A stretch of 8,121 nt of DNA from Thermoplasmata archaeon (GTDB taxonomy: Archaea > Thermoplasmatota > Thermoplasmata > Halarchaeoplasmatales > Halarchaeoplasmataceae): NCBI GenBank assembly GCA_007129655.1, contig SKVC01000135.1:1-8121 (forward strand). The letters run 5' to 3'. Below, in pieces: positions 1-6,606 of the stretch. The notes under the pieces are model-generated. The model was not told the origin of the DNA. It was given only the letters and a program-made list of their open reading frames with translations, and made no database searches. The first letter of the stretch is position 1. The number at the start of each line of letters is the position of its first letter. Made by a program: the position numbers and the translations under genes.

Positions 1-2633
1 TAATTATCTTTCATTTTAGTCAGTTGCTCGTGGGTATAATCCAGATCAACAAGGGCGATGAGATCTCCTTTTTTAGATTCATTTATCGTTTGAGAAACCG
101 CCTTATGCATGTCTTCTATCAAAAGAGGTTTGCCTCCCTTTGATATCACACCTTTCTTTATCAATTTGGGTATCTCACCGTAATTCCGACCTCTTGTCTG
201 CCCGGGATGCTCGGTGATGACCACCTTATCGAACAGATCCGTTATTTCCATTCCACATCGGACGAGATCTTCATCCCTACGGTCACCGACACCGGCAAAT
301 ACGATGGTTTTATTACCGTTGCCTACCACCGATGCGTACTCTCCCATGGAACGTAATGCATGCGGATTATGGGCGTAATCGATCAATATATTCCGTCCGT
401 CAAACTCGTACATGTTCAACCTTCCGGGATTTGTTCTTTCGTCGATCTTAAAGGAAGCCAACGTTTCGGGGATGCTATCGATGGGGATACCGGCGCAGAA
501 AGTCCCGGCGATCGCTGCAAGAGTATTCTCGGTAAGCATCCTGATGCCGCCCTTGAGATAATCAAGGTCATTTATAGAAACGATAGACCTTTTTTTTCCT
601 GCCTGGAACATCACCAGTTCTTCGCCTTCCCGTAAGAAGACAGTTCCTCCCCTTTCTATGTATTCATCCGTCAATTCATTACCATCATAGGCAAAGAGAA
701 CCGGTGTACCCCTAGCCCGTTCCATCAATCTTTCCGCGAAATCGTCGTTGGCATTTATCACACAATGGCCGGTTTCTTCGGTAGCCTCCACCAGTACTGA
801 CTTAACCCGGAATATATCTTCGATATCTTCTATGTCATCGATACCTATGTGGTCTTCACAGATATTTGTGACCACGCTTACATTACATCTATCGAAACCG
901 AGACCCCGTTTAACGATACCTCCTCTAGCGGTTTCGAGTACCGCATACTCAACGGTGTTGTCTTGGAGCACAGTCTGAGCACTCCATGGTCCTGTGGTAT
1001 CTCCATCAACGACCTTCTCTCCCTTGATGTATATGCCTCCGGTGACTGACAAACCGGTGTTATGACCGTTACTGGTTATTATCCAATCAATGAGTCTAGA
1101 TGTGGTTGTCTTTCCATTGGTTCCTGTAATAGCGATCACTGGTATCCTACCATCTCCCTTCGGAAATAGATGTTCCACCACGTATTCGCCAACCGGTATC
1201 GGATCTCCCTTGTTAGGCGACAGATGCATCCTCAATCCTGGACTTGCATTCGCCTCTATGATCGTCCATTCGACCTGGTCTTCAGAGACGGATATGTCAT
1301 TTGAGATGATATCTATGCCTACCAGGTCCAAATCGAGTATCCTGCTAGCTCTCTCGGCTTGAACTTTATACGAAGGATGCACCTCTTCGGTACAATCTTC
1401 CGCCACACCGCCGGTACTGAGATTTGCATTTCCCCTTAAATAGACGGTATCTCCCTTCTCCGGTACATCGGATAGACTATATCCTTTCCTAGTCAAGTAG
1501 CAAACTATCTCATCATCTATATTGATCCTTGTCAATGAAGAGACATGCCCGTTCGATCTGCGGGGATCTTGATTCACTTTATCTATCAATTCAGAGATGG
1601 TAGATTCCCCGTCTCCGACTACATGTGGCGGTATACGTCTTGCAACGGCTCTTACTTTGTTATCGATAACCAAAAATCGGTAGTCGAAACCTTTGATATG
1701 TTCTTCAACGACTATATCTTTGGATACCTTAGATGTGATATCGAAAGCTCGTTTAACATCTTGATCATTCCTCAAATCTACGATCACCCCTTTACCGTGA
1801 TTACCCTTTTTAGGTTTCAAAACGACTGGGTATCCTAAACGATCGGCAAATTCCACCGCAGCTTCGACATCGGTGACAAAGTATCCTTTGGGAACTGGTA
1901 ATCCTTGATCATATAGCACTTCTTTACACAACATCTTATCCTGTACTATGTCCGAGCCTATGGATGATGTATGGGTTGTCACCGGGCCCCAAATGGTTTT
2001 TTTATTTATTCCCCATCCGAGGTATACCAAACTGTACTTTGAAAGCAGTTTACGGTACGGTATGTTTCTTTTCTTAGCAGCTTCGATTATCGCACCCGTA
2101 CTCGGACCTAGCCTTTCTTCCAGTAGAGCGCTTCGTTTCATCTTTTCCAGGGCTTCGGTCTCTCTTTCCTGTAATTCATCCCAGTTATCCTCTTTTTTAA
2201 GTAGAGAATCGATAAGCTCCACGCTGAACATCAATGCGGAATAGGCCACCTGTTCCACGTCGAAGTCTGTAACTATGCGGTATACAGATCCCTTGATATT
2301 CATAGCTTTACCGAATTTTACCTTGGAACCTAATGTATTCTGAACGGATAGCACACAGTGTTCTATTATATGAGCCGGATAAGTGCCTTCATTCAAACGC
2401 TTGATGAATCCACCCGGTTCGTCGTATGAACACGTATGGGTCTCCAACTCGGGAAGTAAAGACACTAATCTCTTCGCCATTTCCGGATCGGACGCCCTAT
2501 CCACCCATCGCCCTATATCTATCTTAGCTTCCATCACCGGAAATAATGCATGTACGTTTGGTCCCTTAAGGAACCGTACCTCTCGTATATCGATATCACC
2601 GGCTAAACTGCCGTTATTTTTCTCTTTTATCAC
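1..2633 (-). CDS. cphA: Cyanophycin synthetase CphA (3' end at window edge)
   Basis: The enzyme makes cyanophycin, a cytoplasmic nitrogen-storage polymer of an Asp backbone with Arg side chains, using ATP. The minus strand is open without interruption for 877 codons. The three CphA domains occur in order. The N domain (about residues 1-165) has GPN at 24-26, GGF at 74-76 and HIIEH at 88-92. The ATP-grasp domain (about 170-500) has GPSTG from 176, K233, K273 followed by GNHGKGV, and EANASPGLRMH with E460 and N462. The Mur-ligase-like domain (about 500-877) has the P-loop GTNGKTTT at 504-511, ETARGG from 567 and DYAHNP from 752. The family is usually about 870-900 residues, so the protein is essentially complete. 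The last readable codons are Met-Lys-Asp-Asn and then 'TA', either a stop cut by the edge or Tyr. The start is GTG at 2633: an in-frame TAG lies six codons upstream and no other good start is near. It gives about 12 residues before the usual N-terminus. No cyanophycinase gene is in view. Confidence 0.93.
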   Translation of the reverse strand, partial: MIKEKNNGSLAGDIDIREVRFLKGPNVHALFPVMEAKIDIGRWVDRASDPEMAKRLVSLLPELETHTCSYDEPGGFIKRLNEGTYPAHIIEHCVLSVQNTLGSKVKFGKAMNIKGSVYRIVTDFDVEQVAYSALMFSVELIDSLLKKEDNWDELQERETEALEKMKRSALLEERLGPSTGAIIEAAKKRNIPYRKLLSKYSLVYLGWGINKKTIWGPVTTHTSSIGSDIVQDKMLCKEVLYDQGLPVPKGYFVTDVEAAVEFADRLGYPVVLKPKKGNHGKGVIVDLRNDQDVKRAFDITSKVSKDIVVEEHIKGFDYRFLVIDNKVRAVARRIPPHVVGDGESTISELIDKVNQDPRRSNGHVSSLTRINIDDEIVCYLTRKGYSLSDVPEKGDTVYLRGNANLSTGGVAEDCTEEVHPSYKVQAERASRILDLDLVGIDIISNDISVSEDQVEWTIIEANASPGLRMHLSPNKGDPIPVGEYVVEHLFPKGDGRIPVIAITGTNGKTTTSRLIDWIITSNGHNTGLSVTGGIYIKGEKVVDGDTTGPWSAQTVLQDNTVEYAVLETARGGIVKRGLGFDRCNVSVVTNICEDHIGIDDIEDIEDIFRVKSVLVEATEETGHCVINANDDFAERLMERARGTPVLFAYDGNELTDEYIERGGTVFLREGEELVMFQAGKKRSIVSINDLDYLKGGIRMLTENTLAAIAGTFCAGIPIDSIPETLASFKIDERTNPGRLNMYEFDGRNILIDYAHNPHALRSMGEYASVVGNGNKTIVFAGVGDRRDEDLVRCGMEITDLFDKVVITEHPGQTRGRNYGEIPKLIKKGVISKGGKPLLIEDMHKAVSQTINESKKGDLIALVDLDYTHEQLTKMKDN

Positions 2634-2664
2634 GTATATCCCTAATAACTAATGACATTAAACA

Positions 2665-2672
2665 TATATTAA
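2665..2672 (-). promoter_or_regulatory. Probable TATA box of cphA
   Basis: On the minus strand this reads TTAATATA, close to the archaeal TATA consensus, with 31 nt between it and the GTG start of cphA. Transcription about 26 nt downstream of the box centre would begin near 2642. That gives a leader of about 9 nt (GGGATATAC), which holds little or no room for a ribosome binding site. The position is inferred from spacing only. Confidence 0.5.
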
Positions 2673-2704
2673 CTTTTTTATTAAGCTTATCGAGGTAGTA
2701 AATC

Positions 2705-2712
2705 TTTATTTA
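2705..2712 (+). promoter_or_regulatory. Probable TATA box of rlmE (leaderless start)
   Basis: The sequence TTTATTTA lies 22 nt before the ATG of rlmE. With the usual archaeal distance of about 26 nt from box centre to transcription start, the mRNA would begin at or within a base or two of the ATG, so it would be leaderless. This agrees with the lack of any Shine-Dalgarno-like sequence before this ATG. It shares the 101-base divergent gap with the cphA promoter. Confidence 0.55.
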
Positions 2713-2734
2713 TCACACCTGCGTAACGTTCTTC

Positions 2735-3331
2735 ATGAGTGCTTACAAGCATAGAGACGGATACTACCATATGGCCAAGAAGGAAGGATACCGATCTCGT
2801 GCGGTCTACAAGTTGAAGCAGATGGACGAGAGATTCAATATCTTCAAAACAGGCGATAAAGTAGTAGATCTGGGAGCGGCACCGGGTGGATGGAGTCAGT
2901 ATGCCGTGGAAGCAGTCGGAGAAGGTAACGTAATAGCCTTAGATCTGGAGAGGATGCCCGACATAGAGGGTGTGGACTTCTATCAAGGAGATCTCAGGGA
3001 TGATGAAACAGCCTCTCGTATAGCAGATATAACCGGAGGCGTAGATGTTGTACTCTCGGATATGGCTCCGAAGTTCACCGGTAAACATACTATGGACCAG
3101 GCACGTTCATTGTATCTGGCGGAGTGTGCTCTAGAATTCTGTGATAGAACACTGAAGAATGGCGGTAGTTTTGTGGTGAAGATATTACAGGGTCCGGATT
3201 TTAACTATTTTCTCGACAAAGTTAAAAATCGATTCAAAGATGTTAAATGCAATTCTCCCAAGGCTTCCAGGAGCAGCAGCGCCGAGATGTACATAGTGGC
3301 AAAACACTTCACAAAACAGCATAAAGATTAA
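2735..3331 (+). CDS. rlmE: 23S rRNA (uridine-2'-O-)-methyltransferase RlmE / FtsJ family
   Basis: This SAM-dependent enzyme is expected to 2'-O-methylate a uridine in the peptidyl-transferase region of 23S rRNA (U2552 in E. coli numbering) during large-subunit maturation in the cytoplasm. The 198-residue protein is a single Rossmann-fold methyltransferase domain of the usual FtsJ length. The SAM-binding motif DLGAAPGGWSQ is at residues 45-55, and LSDMAP is at 107-112. The K-D-K-E catalytic tetrad of the family is visible as K26 (SRAVYK), D109, K149 (VVKILQG) and E184 (SSSAEMY). There is no TRAM or other extra domain, unlike the longer versions in some archaea. The ATG at 2735 is the first start and sits 22 nt from a TATA-like box. 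A small gene follows 32 nt downstream and may be cotranscribed. The family is clear; the exact target nucleotide is inferred from homology. Confidence 0.93.
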   Translation: MSAYKHRDGYYHMAKKEGYRSRAVYKLKQMDERFNIFKTGDKVVDLGAAPGGWSQYAVEAVGEGNVIALDLERMPDIEGVDFYQGDLRDDETASRIADITGGVDVVLSDMAPKFTGKHTMDQARSLYLAECALEFCDRTLKNGGSFVVKILQGPDFNYFLDKVKNRFKDVKCNSPKASRSSSAEMYIVAKHFTKQHKD

Positions 3332-3363
3332 TAACCTTGAAGGGCTTTACTATTACTGTTACA

Positions 3364-3588
3364 ATGAAAACCTACCTGAAGCTGATAATCAGCAGTGAAG
3401 GAGCAAAGCCCTCCGAGGCCGTGGATGTACTGTATGGTCTTGGTTTCGAACCACAAAAGGGTGAATACGATATGGTGTACAAATGGAGCGACGGTGCTAC
3501 CGTTAAGGACGCTATCTGGTTTGCGGATAAAATCCACGCTACATTGAAGGGTATGAACGTACAGTTCTACATAGAAACCATAGAATGA
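3364..3588 (+). CDS. Small conserved-looking protein of unknown function
   Basis: I do not recognise a named family. The 74-residue product is mixed alpha/beta in pattern: a strand at 2-8 (KTYLKLI), a helix around 13-23 (KPSEAVDVLYG), strands around 35-40, a helix at 44-59 and a final strand near 64-72. It has no cysteines, signal peptide or membrane segment, so a soluble cytoplasmic protein is likely. The reading frame extends upstream to a TTG at 3337 (83 residues). I chose the ATG at 3364 because the protein pattern begins there and neither start has a ribosome binding site. It lies 32 nt after rlmE on the same strand. A TTAATAA element at 3328-3334 could give it its own short-leader promoter. 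Codon use matches its neighbours, which supports a real gene. I have a vague memory of similar short proteins in methanogens, which I cannot verify here. Confidence 0.75.
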   Translation: MKTYLKLIISSEGAKPSEAVDVLYGLGFEPQKGEYDMVYKWSDGATVKDAIWFADKIHATLKGMNVQFYIETIE

Positions 3589-3603
3589 TCCCGGCTACAC
3601 CAA

Positions 3604-3633
3604 CGGCTCGATAGCAGATGCTATAATAAGCCG
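3604..3633. terminator. Hairpin between convergent gene ends, possible bidirectional terminator
   Basis: The sequence CGGCT (3604-3608) pairs with AGCCG (3629-3633). Inside it ATAGC (3611-3615) pairs perfectly with GCTAT (3620-3624) around an AGAT loop. The two 5-bp stems are separated by a small asymmetric internal loop (CG against AATA). The element occupies nearly all of the 47-base gap between the convergent stops at 3588 and 3636. A palindrome can fold on either strand and could end both transcripts. There is no clear T-tract, which archaeal termination usually prefers, so an mRNA-end processing or stability role is also possible. Confidence 0.45.
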
Positions 3634-3635
3634 AT

Positions 3636-4532
3636 CTACCCTCTTTCAGGTAAACCGTACTTATCGCATTTTTTGTCCACTTCTGCCTGTATCTTTGCTA
3701 TCTCATCCTCTTTTAGATGGCCGAAGCGTCTCTGCCTTTTGAGATATTCTTCTACCGGTTTTCTCTTCTTGGGCTTGACAGTCACATTTAGATCGCAGAT
3801 ATCTCCGTCAATGGCTTCCCAAAGTACGAATACACCGGTCTCTACAGCCAATCGAGCTATCTCGATGGTATCGTCGCTGCCGTGTCTCCATCCGGTGGGG
3901 CACGGTGCAAAAACGTGCAGGAATGCCGGGCCGTCTACCTCTATAGCTTTCTTTACCTTTTTCTTCAAGTCGTTGATATGAGATATACTCGCTGTAGCGG
4001 TATATGGGATCCCGTGTGCGGCACATATGGCGGCTATCGGTTTCTTCTGTCGTGATTCTCCGATGCTGTATTTACCGGAAGGTGATGTAGTAGTGCTGGC
4101 ACCGTAGGGCGTGGAACTGCATCTTTGTATACCTGTGTTCATGTAGGCTTCGTTGTCCAGGCATACATAGGTCACATCATGGCCTCTTTCCATCATTCCG
4201 GAAAGTGCTTGGAATCCTATGTCGAAGGTACCGCCGTCTCCTCCGAAGGCGAGTACATTAACTCCTTCTTTTTTACCCAGTTCTTTCAAGGCCACTTCAA
4301 CACCTGATGCTACGGAAGCCGAGTTCTCGAAGGCTGCGTGTATGAGAGGTATCTCCCATGCGGTTTCCGGATATCCGGTAGATACAACTTCCAAACAACC
4401 GGTACATATGGTTGCAACGGTGTTGGGTCCGGCTATCTTCAGTATCTGTCGTACGGCAGTGCCTTCTCCGCAGCCTGCACATGCTCTATGTCCTGGAGAA
4501 AATAATTCAAGATCTTCGTTTTCAGTCATCAT
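3636..4532 (-). CDS. porB: Pyruvate:ferredoxin oxidoreductase, beta subunit
   Basis: This subunit binds thiamine diphosphate and one [4Fe-4S] cluster in the complex that converts pyruvate and CoA to acetyl-CoA, CO2 and reduced ferredoxin. Counting from the chosen start (298 residues), the cluster cysteines are C18 and C21 (CAGCG), C46 (TGCLEV) and C211 (CPTGW). Their spacing matches the proximal cluster of known PFORs. The TPP/Mg motif runs from GDG at 98-100 to N127. The frame is open to 4568, which would overlap porA by 34 bases. I chose ATG 4532 because a strong GAGGTGATC site lies immediately before it, overlapping the porA stop, and a second ATG at 4529 is equally possible. The length fits PorB. 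It is the last gene of the operon and is translationally coupled to porA. Pyruvate specificity is inferred; other 2-oxoacid oxidoreductases share this architecture. Confidence 0.94.
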   Translation of the reverse strand: MMTENEDLELFSPGHRACAGCGEGTAVRQILKIAGPNTVATICTGCLEVVSTGYPETAWEIPLIHAAFENSASVASGVEVALKELGKKEGVNVLAFGGDGGTFDIGFQALSGMMERGHDVTYVCLDNEAYMNTGIQRCSSTPYGASTTTSPSGKYSIGESRQKKPIAAICAAHGIPYTATASISHINDLKKKVKKAIEVDGPAFLHVFAPCPTGWRHGSDDTIEIARLAVETGVFVLWEAIDGDICDLNVTVKPKKRKPVEEYLKRQRRFGHLKEDEIAKIQAEVDKKCDKYGLPERG

Positions 4533-4541
4533 GATCACCTC
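4533..4541 (-). promoter_or_regulatory. Ribosome binding site of porB
   Basis: The minus strand reads GAGGTGATC, nine bases complementary to the usual archaeal 16S rRNA 3' end, and it overlaps the TGA stop of porA (4535-4537). It is followed directly by ATGATG. It rules against the upstream in-frame start at 4568 and indicates coupled translation of porA and porB. Confidence 0.8.
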
Positions 4542-5731
4542 GTTACCTCTTCGTTCATATTTATCCACTCTACGGGTTCCTCCACCTTACTGGCTTCAAC
4601 GGCATCCTTTGTTTTCTGGTACATCTCTTCGAAGTTCTCTATGAAGATGTCTCTACCGCCTAAACCGGTGATGAAATTCTTCATTATCGGTCTATCCTTC
4701 TCGTTAACAAAGGTAGCACCGAGTTCCGCGAAGACCGCTCCTCCGAATCCTGGAGAAATGTTCCTCTCGATAACGGCGACACCTTTTGCGTCTCCGAGAA
4801 TATCTTTGAGTTCCGGCATCGGGAAAGGTCTGAAAACAGTCAACTTTGCCAATCCGACTTTTTTACCGTCTTTACGCATCTTTCTTACCGCTTCTCGGGC
4901 GGTTCCGGACATGGAACCCATGGTTAGAAGTATTATATCTGCGTCATCGCACTCGAATGTGCTCACTTTGTTGTACTGTCTTCCGAATCTTTCTGCGTAA
5001 TCATCGAATACTTCGTCGATAACCGATCTGCTGTCTTCGATCGCCTGTGTTTGCGCTTGTTTGAATTCTTGATAAAACTCGGGAGGTGCGAATGAACCGA
5101 AGGTAGCAGGTTCTTTTGGATTCAATGTGCCTTGTTTCGGGTCGTAAGTCGGTAAAAAGTTGTCCACGTCTTCCTGTGCCGGTACGTCGACTCCTTCTAT
5201 TGTATGAGTAAGAACGAAGGCGTCTATTCCCACCATAACCGGCAATAGTACTCTATCGTCCTCTGCGATCCGGAATGCATTGATCATCAGGTCCAGGCCT
5301 TCCTGGTTGTTCTCGGCGTAGAATTGAAGCCAACCCGAATCCCTGGATGCGATTGTGTCTTGATGGTCGCACCATATGTTGATCGGGGCCGATAAGGCGC
5401 GGTTACCCACCGCCATTACTATCGGTAATCTCATACCTGAGGCGATGAAGAGCATCTCGTGCATCAGCGCTACTCCCTGCGAAGCAGAAGCGGTGACAAC
5501 CCGGGCTCCGGTAGCCGAAGCACCTATGCATGCGCTCATGGCCGAGTGTTCGCTCTCCACGTTTATCATACTTGCATCCAGCTCGCCGTCGGCTATGAAC
5601 TCAGACATCTTTTCCGGGAATAGTGTCGAAGGTGTGATCGGATAAGCAGGTACCACATTCGGTCTACACAATTTAGCGCCTAGTGCCGTGGCCATATTGC
5701 CTTTGATGGTCAAAGATTTTTGTTCTCCCAT
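4535..5731 (-). CDS. porA: Pyruvate:ferredoxin oxidoreductase, alpha subunit
   Basis: This is the alpha subunit of the heterotetrameric PFOR, contributing to the active site around the thiamine diphosphate and 2-oxoacid. The 398-residue protein has the usual PorA length and order. The N-terminal pyrimidine-binding domain (about 1-235) carries YPITPST at 30-36, ESEHSAMSACIGAS from 59, SASQG at 82-86 and NRALSAPINIW at 110-120. The C-terminal domain II (about 260-390) has LLTMGSMSGTAREAVRKMR and the SPGFGG motif. T33 and R111 line up by motif with the substrate-contacting Thr and Arg of structurally known pyruvate enzymes, which favours pyruvate over branched-chain 2-oxoacids; this alignment is from memory. 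The ATG at 5731 lies four bases after porD, whose last codons hold GGAGGAG about 10 nt upstream of the start. The TGA stop overlaps the porB ribosome binding site. Confidence 0.95.
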   Translation of the reverse strand: MGEQKSLTIKGNMATALGAKLCRPNVVPAYPITPSTLFPEKMSEFIADGELDASMINVESEHSAMSACIGASATGARVVTASASQGVALMHEMLFIASGMRLPIVMAVGNRALSAPINIWCDHQDTIASRDSGWLQFYAENNQEGLDLMINAFRIAEDDRVLLPVMVGIDAFVLTHTIEGVDVPAQEDVDNFLPTYDPKQGTLNPKEPATFGSFAPPEFYQEFKQAQTQAIEDSRSVIDEVFDDYAERFGRQYNKVSTFECDDADIILLTMGSMSGTAREAVRKMRKDGKKVGLAKLTVFRPFPMPELKDILGDAKGVAVIERNISPGFGGAVFAELGATFVNEKDRPIMKNFITGLGGRDIFIENFEEMYQKTKDAVEASKVEEPVEWINMNEEVTR

Positions 5732-5735
5732 GTTA

Positions 5736-6002
5736 TCACTTCTCCTCCTTTACCATAATTATGGCTTTTACCGGGCATTCATTGCCACAGATACCGCATC
5801 CCTTACAGTAATCCAGATCTATCTCGATACCGTCTTCGGTTTTTTTTATGGCTGCATCGGGACAGTAATCGTAGCATTTGTAGCAGCTTATGCATTTTTC
5901 CAGATCAACTTCCGGGCACATGGTCCTCCATCCACCGGTTTTGTATTCCTTAGAACTACCGTGTTTTTTGTTTATAGCTCCTATCGTAATTTTTACACTC
6001 AT
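5736..6002 (-). CDS. porD: Pyruvate:ferredoxin oxidoreductase, delta subunit (2x[4Fe-4S] ferredoxin-like)
   Basis: This is the small electron-transfer subunit that passes electrons from the TPP-proximal cluster to external ferredoxin. The 88-residue protein has two full cluster motifs of the CxxCxxCxxxCP type: C37, C40, C43, C47 and C66, C69, C72, C76. One extra cysteine, C29, lies in the N-terminal extension. The N-terminal 28 residues, including GGWRT, are the family's usual lead-in that docks the subunit to the complex. The ATG at 6002 lies three bases after the porC stop and has GGGGTG six bases upstream, inside the end of porC. The gene is fourth-cluster typical for the separate delta subunit of archaeal PFORs, which is fused into one chain in most bacterial enzymes. 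Confidence 0.95.
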   Translation of the reverse strand: MSVKITIGAINKKHGSSKEYKTGGWRTMCPEVDLEKCISCYKCYDYCPDAAIKKTEDGIEIDLDYCKGCGICGNECPVKAIIMVKEEK

Positions 6003-6005
6003 ATT

Positions 6006-6554
6006 TCACACCCCTTTTGTTTTTTCAAAGGCTTCCTTAGCCGCCTTTTTGTTGTTTTCTATCTTAACCGGGACGTTGTTCTCTATGGCTTCATAAATAG
6101 ACTCCAATTTTACATTCCCTATGGCCCTTGAGTAAGCACCGAGTATAGCCGTGTTCACTATAGGGCTGGTTTCAGTTCCCAAACCGTTTTCAACGGCTAT
6201 GGAAGTAGCATCTACTGTGTAAATATCCGCGTCACCGAAGTCAAAACTCCCTGGTTCCTTGGAAGTGTTCAATATGACTATTCCACCGGGCTTAAGGCCG
6301 CTTGAAACATCGACCACGTCCAGCAAACTGGTGTCGAGAACTACCACGACATCCGGTTCGTATATCTGTATTTTCAAGTCTATGCGTTTTTCATCTATCC
6401 TTGTGAAGGCGGTGACCGGTGCGCCCCTTCGCTCGACACCGAACATAGGGAAGGCTTGAACGTCCTTTCCTTCTCGAAAGGCTGCATCCGCAAGTGTGTT
6501 AGCGGCTGTTACCGACCCTTGTCCTCCACGTCCGTGGAATCTTACTTCATACAT
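6006..6554 (-). CDS. porC: Pyruvate:ferredoxin oxidoreductase, gamma subunit
   Basis: This is the gamma subunit, also called PorG, of the four-subunit PFOR, equivalent to the CoA-binding-side domain of single-chain enzymes. The 182-residue protein begins with the family signature FHGRGGQG at residues 6-13, followed by FGVERRGAPV at 38-47 and PDVVVVLD near 73-80. The frame is open to a TTG at 6572, but AAAGGAG lies between that codon and the ATG at 6554, eight bases before the ATG, so I take 6554 as the start. It is the first por gene transcribed, 52 bases after marC on the same strand, and a TATA-like box lies in that gap. In Thermococcales one gamma subunit is shared by the pyruvate and 2-ketoisovalerate enzymes. 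Only one alpha-beta pair is seen here, so sharing cannot be judged. Confidence 0.94.
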   Translation of the reverse strand: MYEVRFHGRGGQGSVTAANTLADAAFREGKDVQAFPMFGVERRGAPVTAFTRIDEKRIDLKIQIYEPDVVVVLDTSLLDVVDVSSGLKPGGIVILNTSKEPGSFDFGDADIYTVDATSIAVENGLGTETSPIVNTAILGAYSRAIGNVKLESIYEAIENNVPVKIENNKKAAKEAFEKTKGV

Positions 6555-6562
6555 CTTAAAAG

Positions 6563-6569
6563 CTCCTTT
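6563..6569 (-). promoter_or_regulatory. Ribosome binding site of porC
   Basis: The minus strand reads AAAGGAG, eight bases before ATG 6554. It fixes the porC start at that ATG, because a start at the upstream in-frame TTG (6572) would place this site inside the coding sequence. Confidence 0.7.
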
Positions 6570-6591
6570 CAATGATGGACTAATACGTACA

Positions 6592-6599
6592 TAATAAAA
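6592..6599 (-). promoter_or_regulatory. Possible TATA box of the por operon
   Basis: The minus strand reads TTTTATTA in the 52-base gap between marC and porC. Transcription about 26 nt downstream would start near 6570, giving a leader of about 15 nt that just includes the AAAGGAG ribosome binding site. The match is partial, and readthrough from marC is an alternative. Confidence 0.35.
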
Positions 6600-6606
6600 C
6601 TTCCGA

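Noticed and set aside
360..2652. Several plus-strand open frames of about 66-98 codons opposite cphA
   Set aside because: The minus strand encodes a continuous, fully recognisable CphA across this whole stretch. The plus-strand frames match no family and are shadows of it.
3337..3363. TTG start at 3337 for the small protein
   Set aside because: No ribosome binding site supports it, and the nine added residues look unlike the structured start that follows the ATG. It remains possible but less likely.
3328..3537. Minus-strand open frame of 69 codons opposite the small gene
   Set aside because: It overlaps the small plus-strand gene almost completely and has no recognisable content or promoter.
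4533..4568. Longer PorB with 12 extra N-terminal residues overlapping porA by 34 bases
   Set aside because: A nine-base GAGGTGATC site sits directly before ATG 4532/4529, and the family motif begins soon after it. The extension lies in front of that site.
3673..6131. Plus-strand open frames of up to 147 codons opposite the por genes
   Set aside because: All four por subunits are clear on the minus strand with correct lengths and motifs. The opposite frames lack starts with ribosome sites and recognisable content.
6555..6572. TTG start at 6572 for porC
   Set aside because: AAAGGAG lies between this TTG and ATG 6554 with ideal spacing to the ATG, and the usual gamma-subunit N-terminus begins at the ATG.
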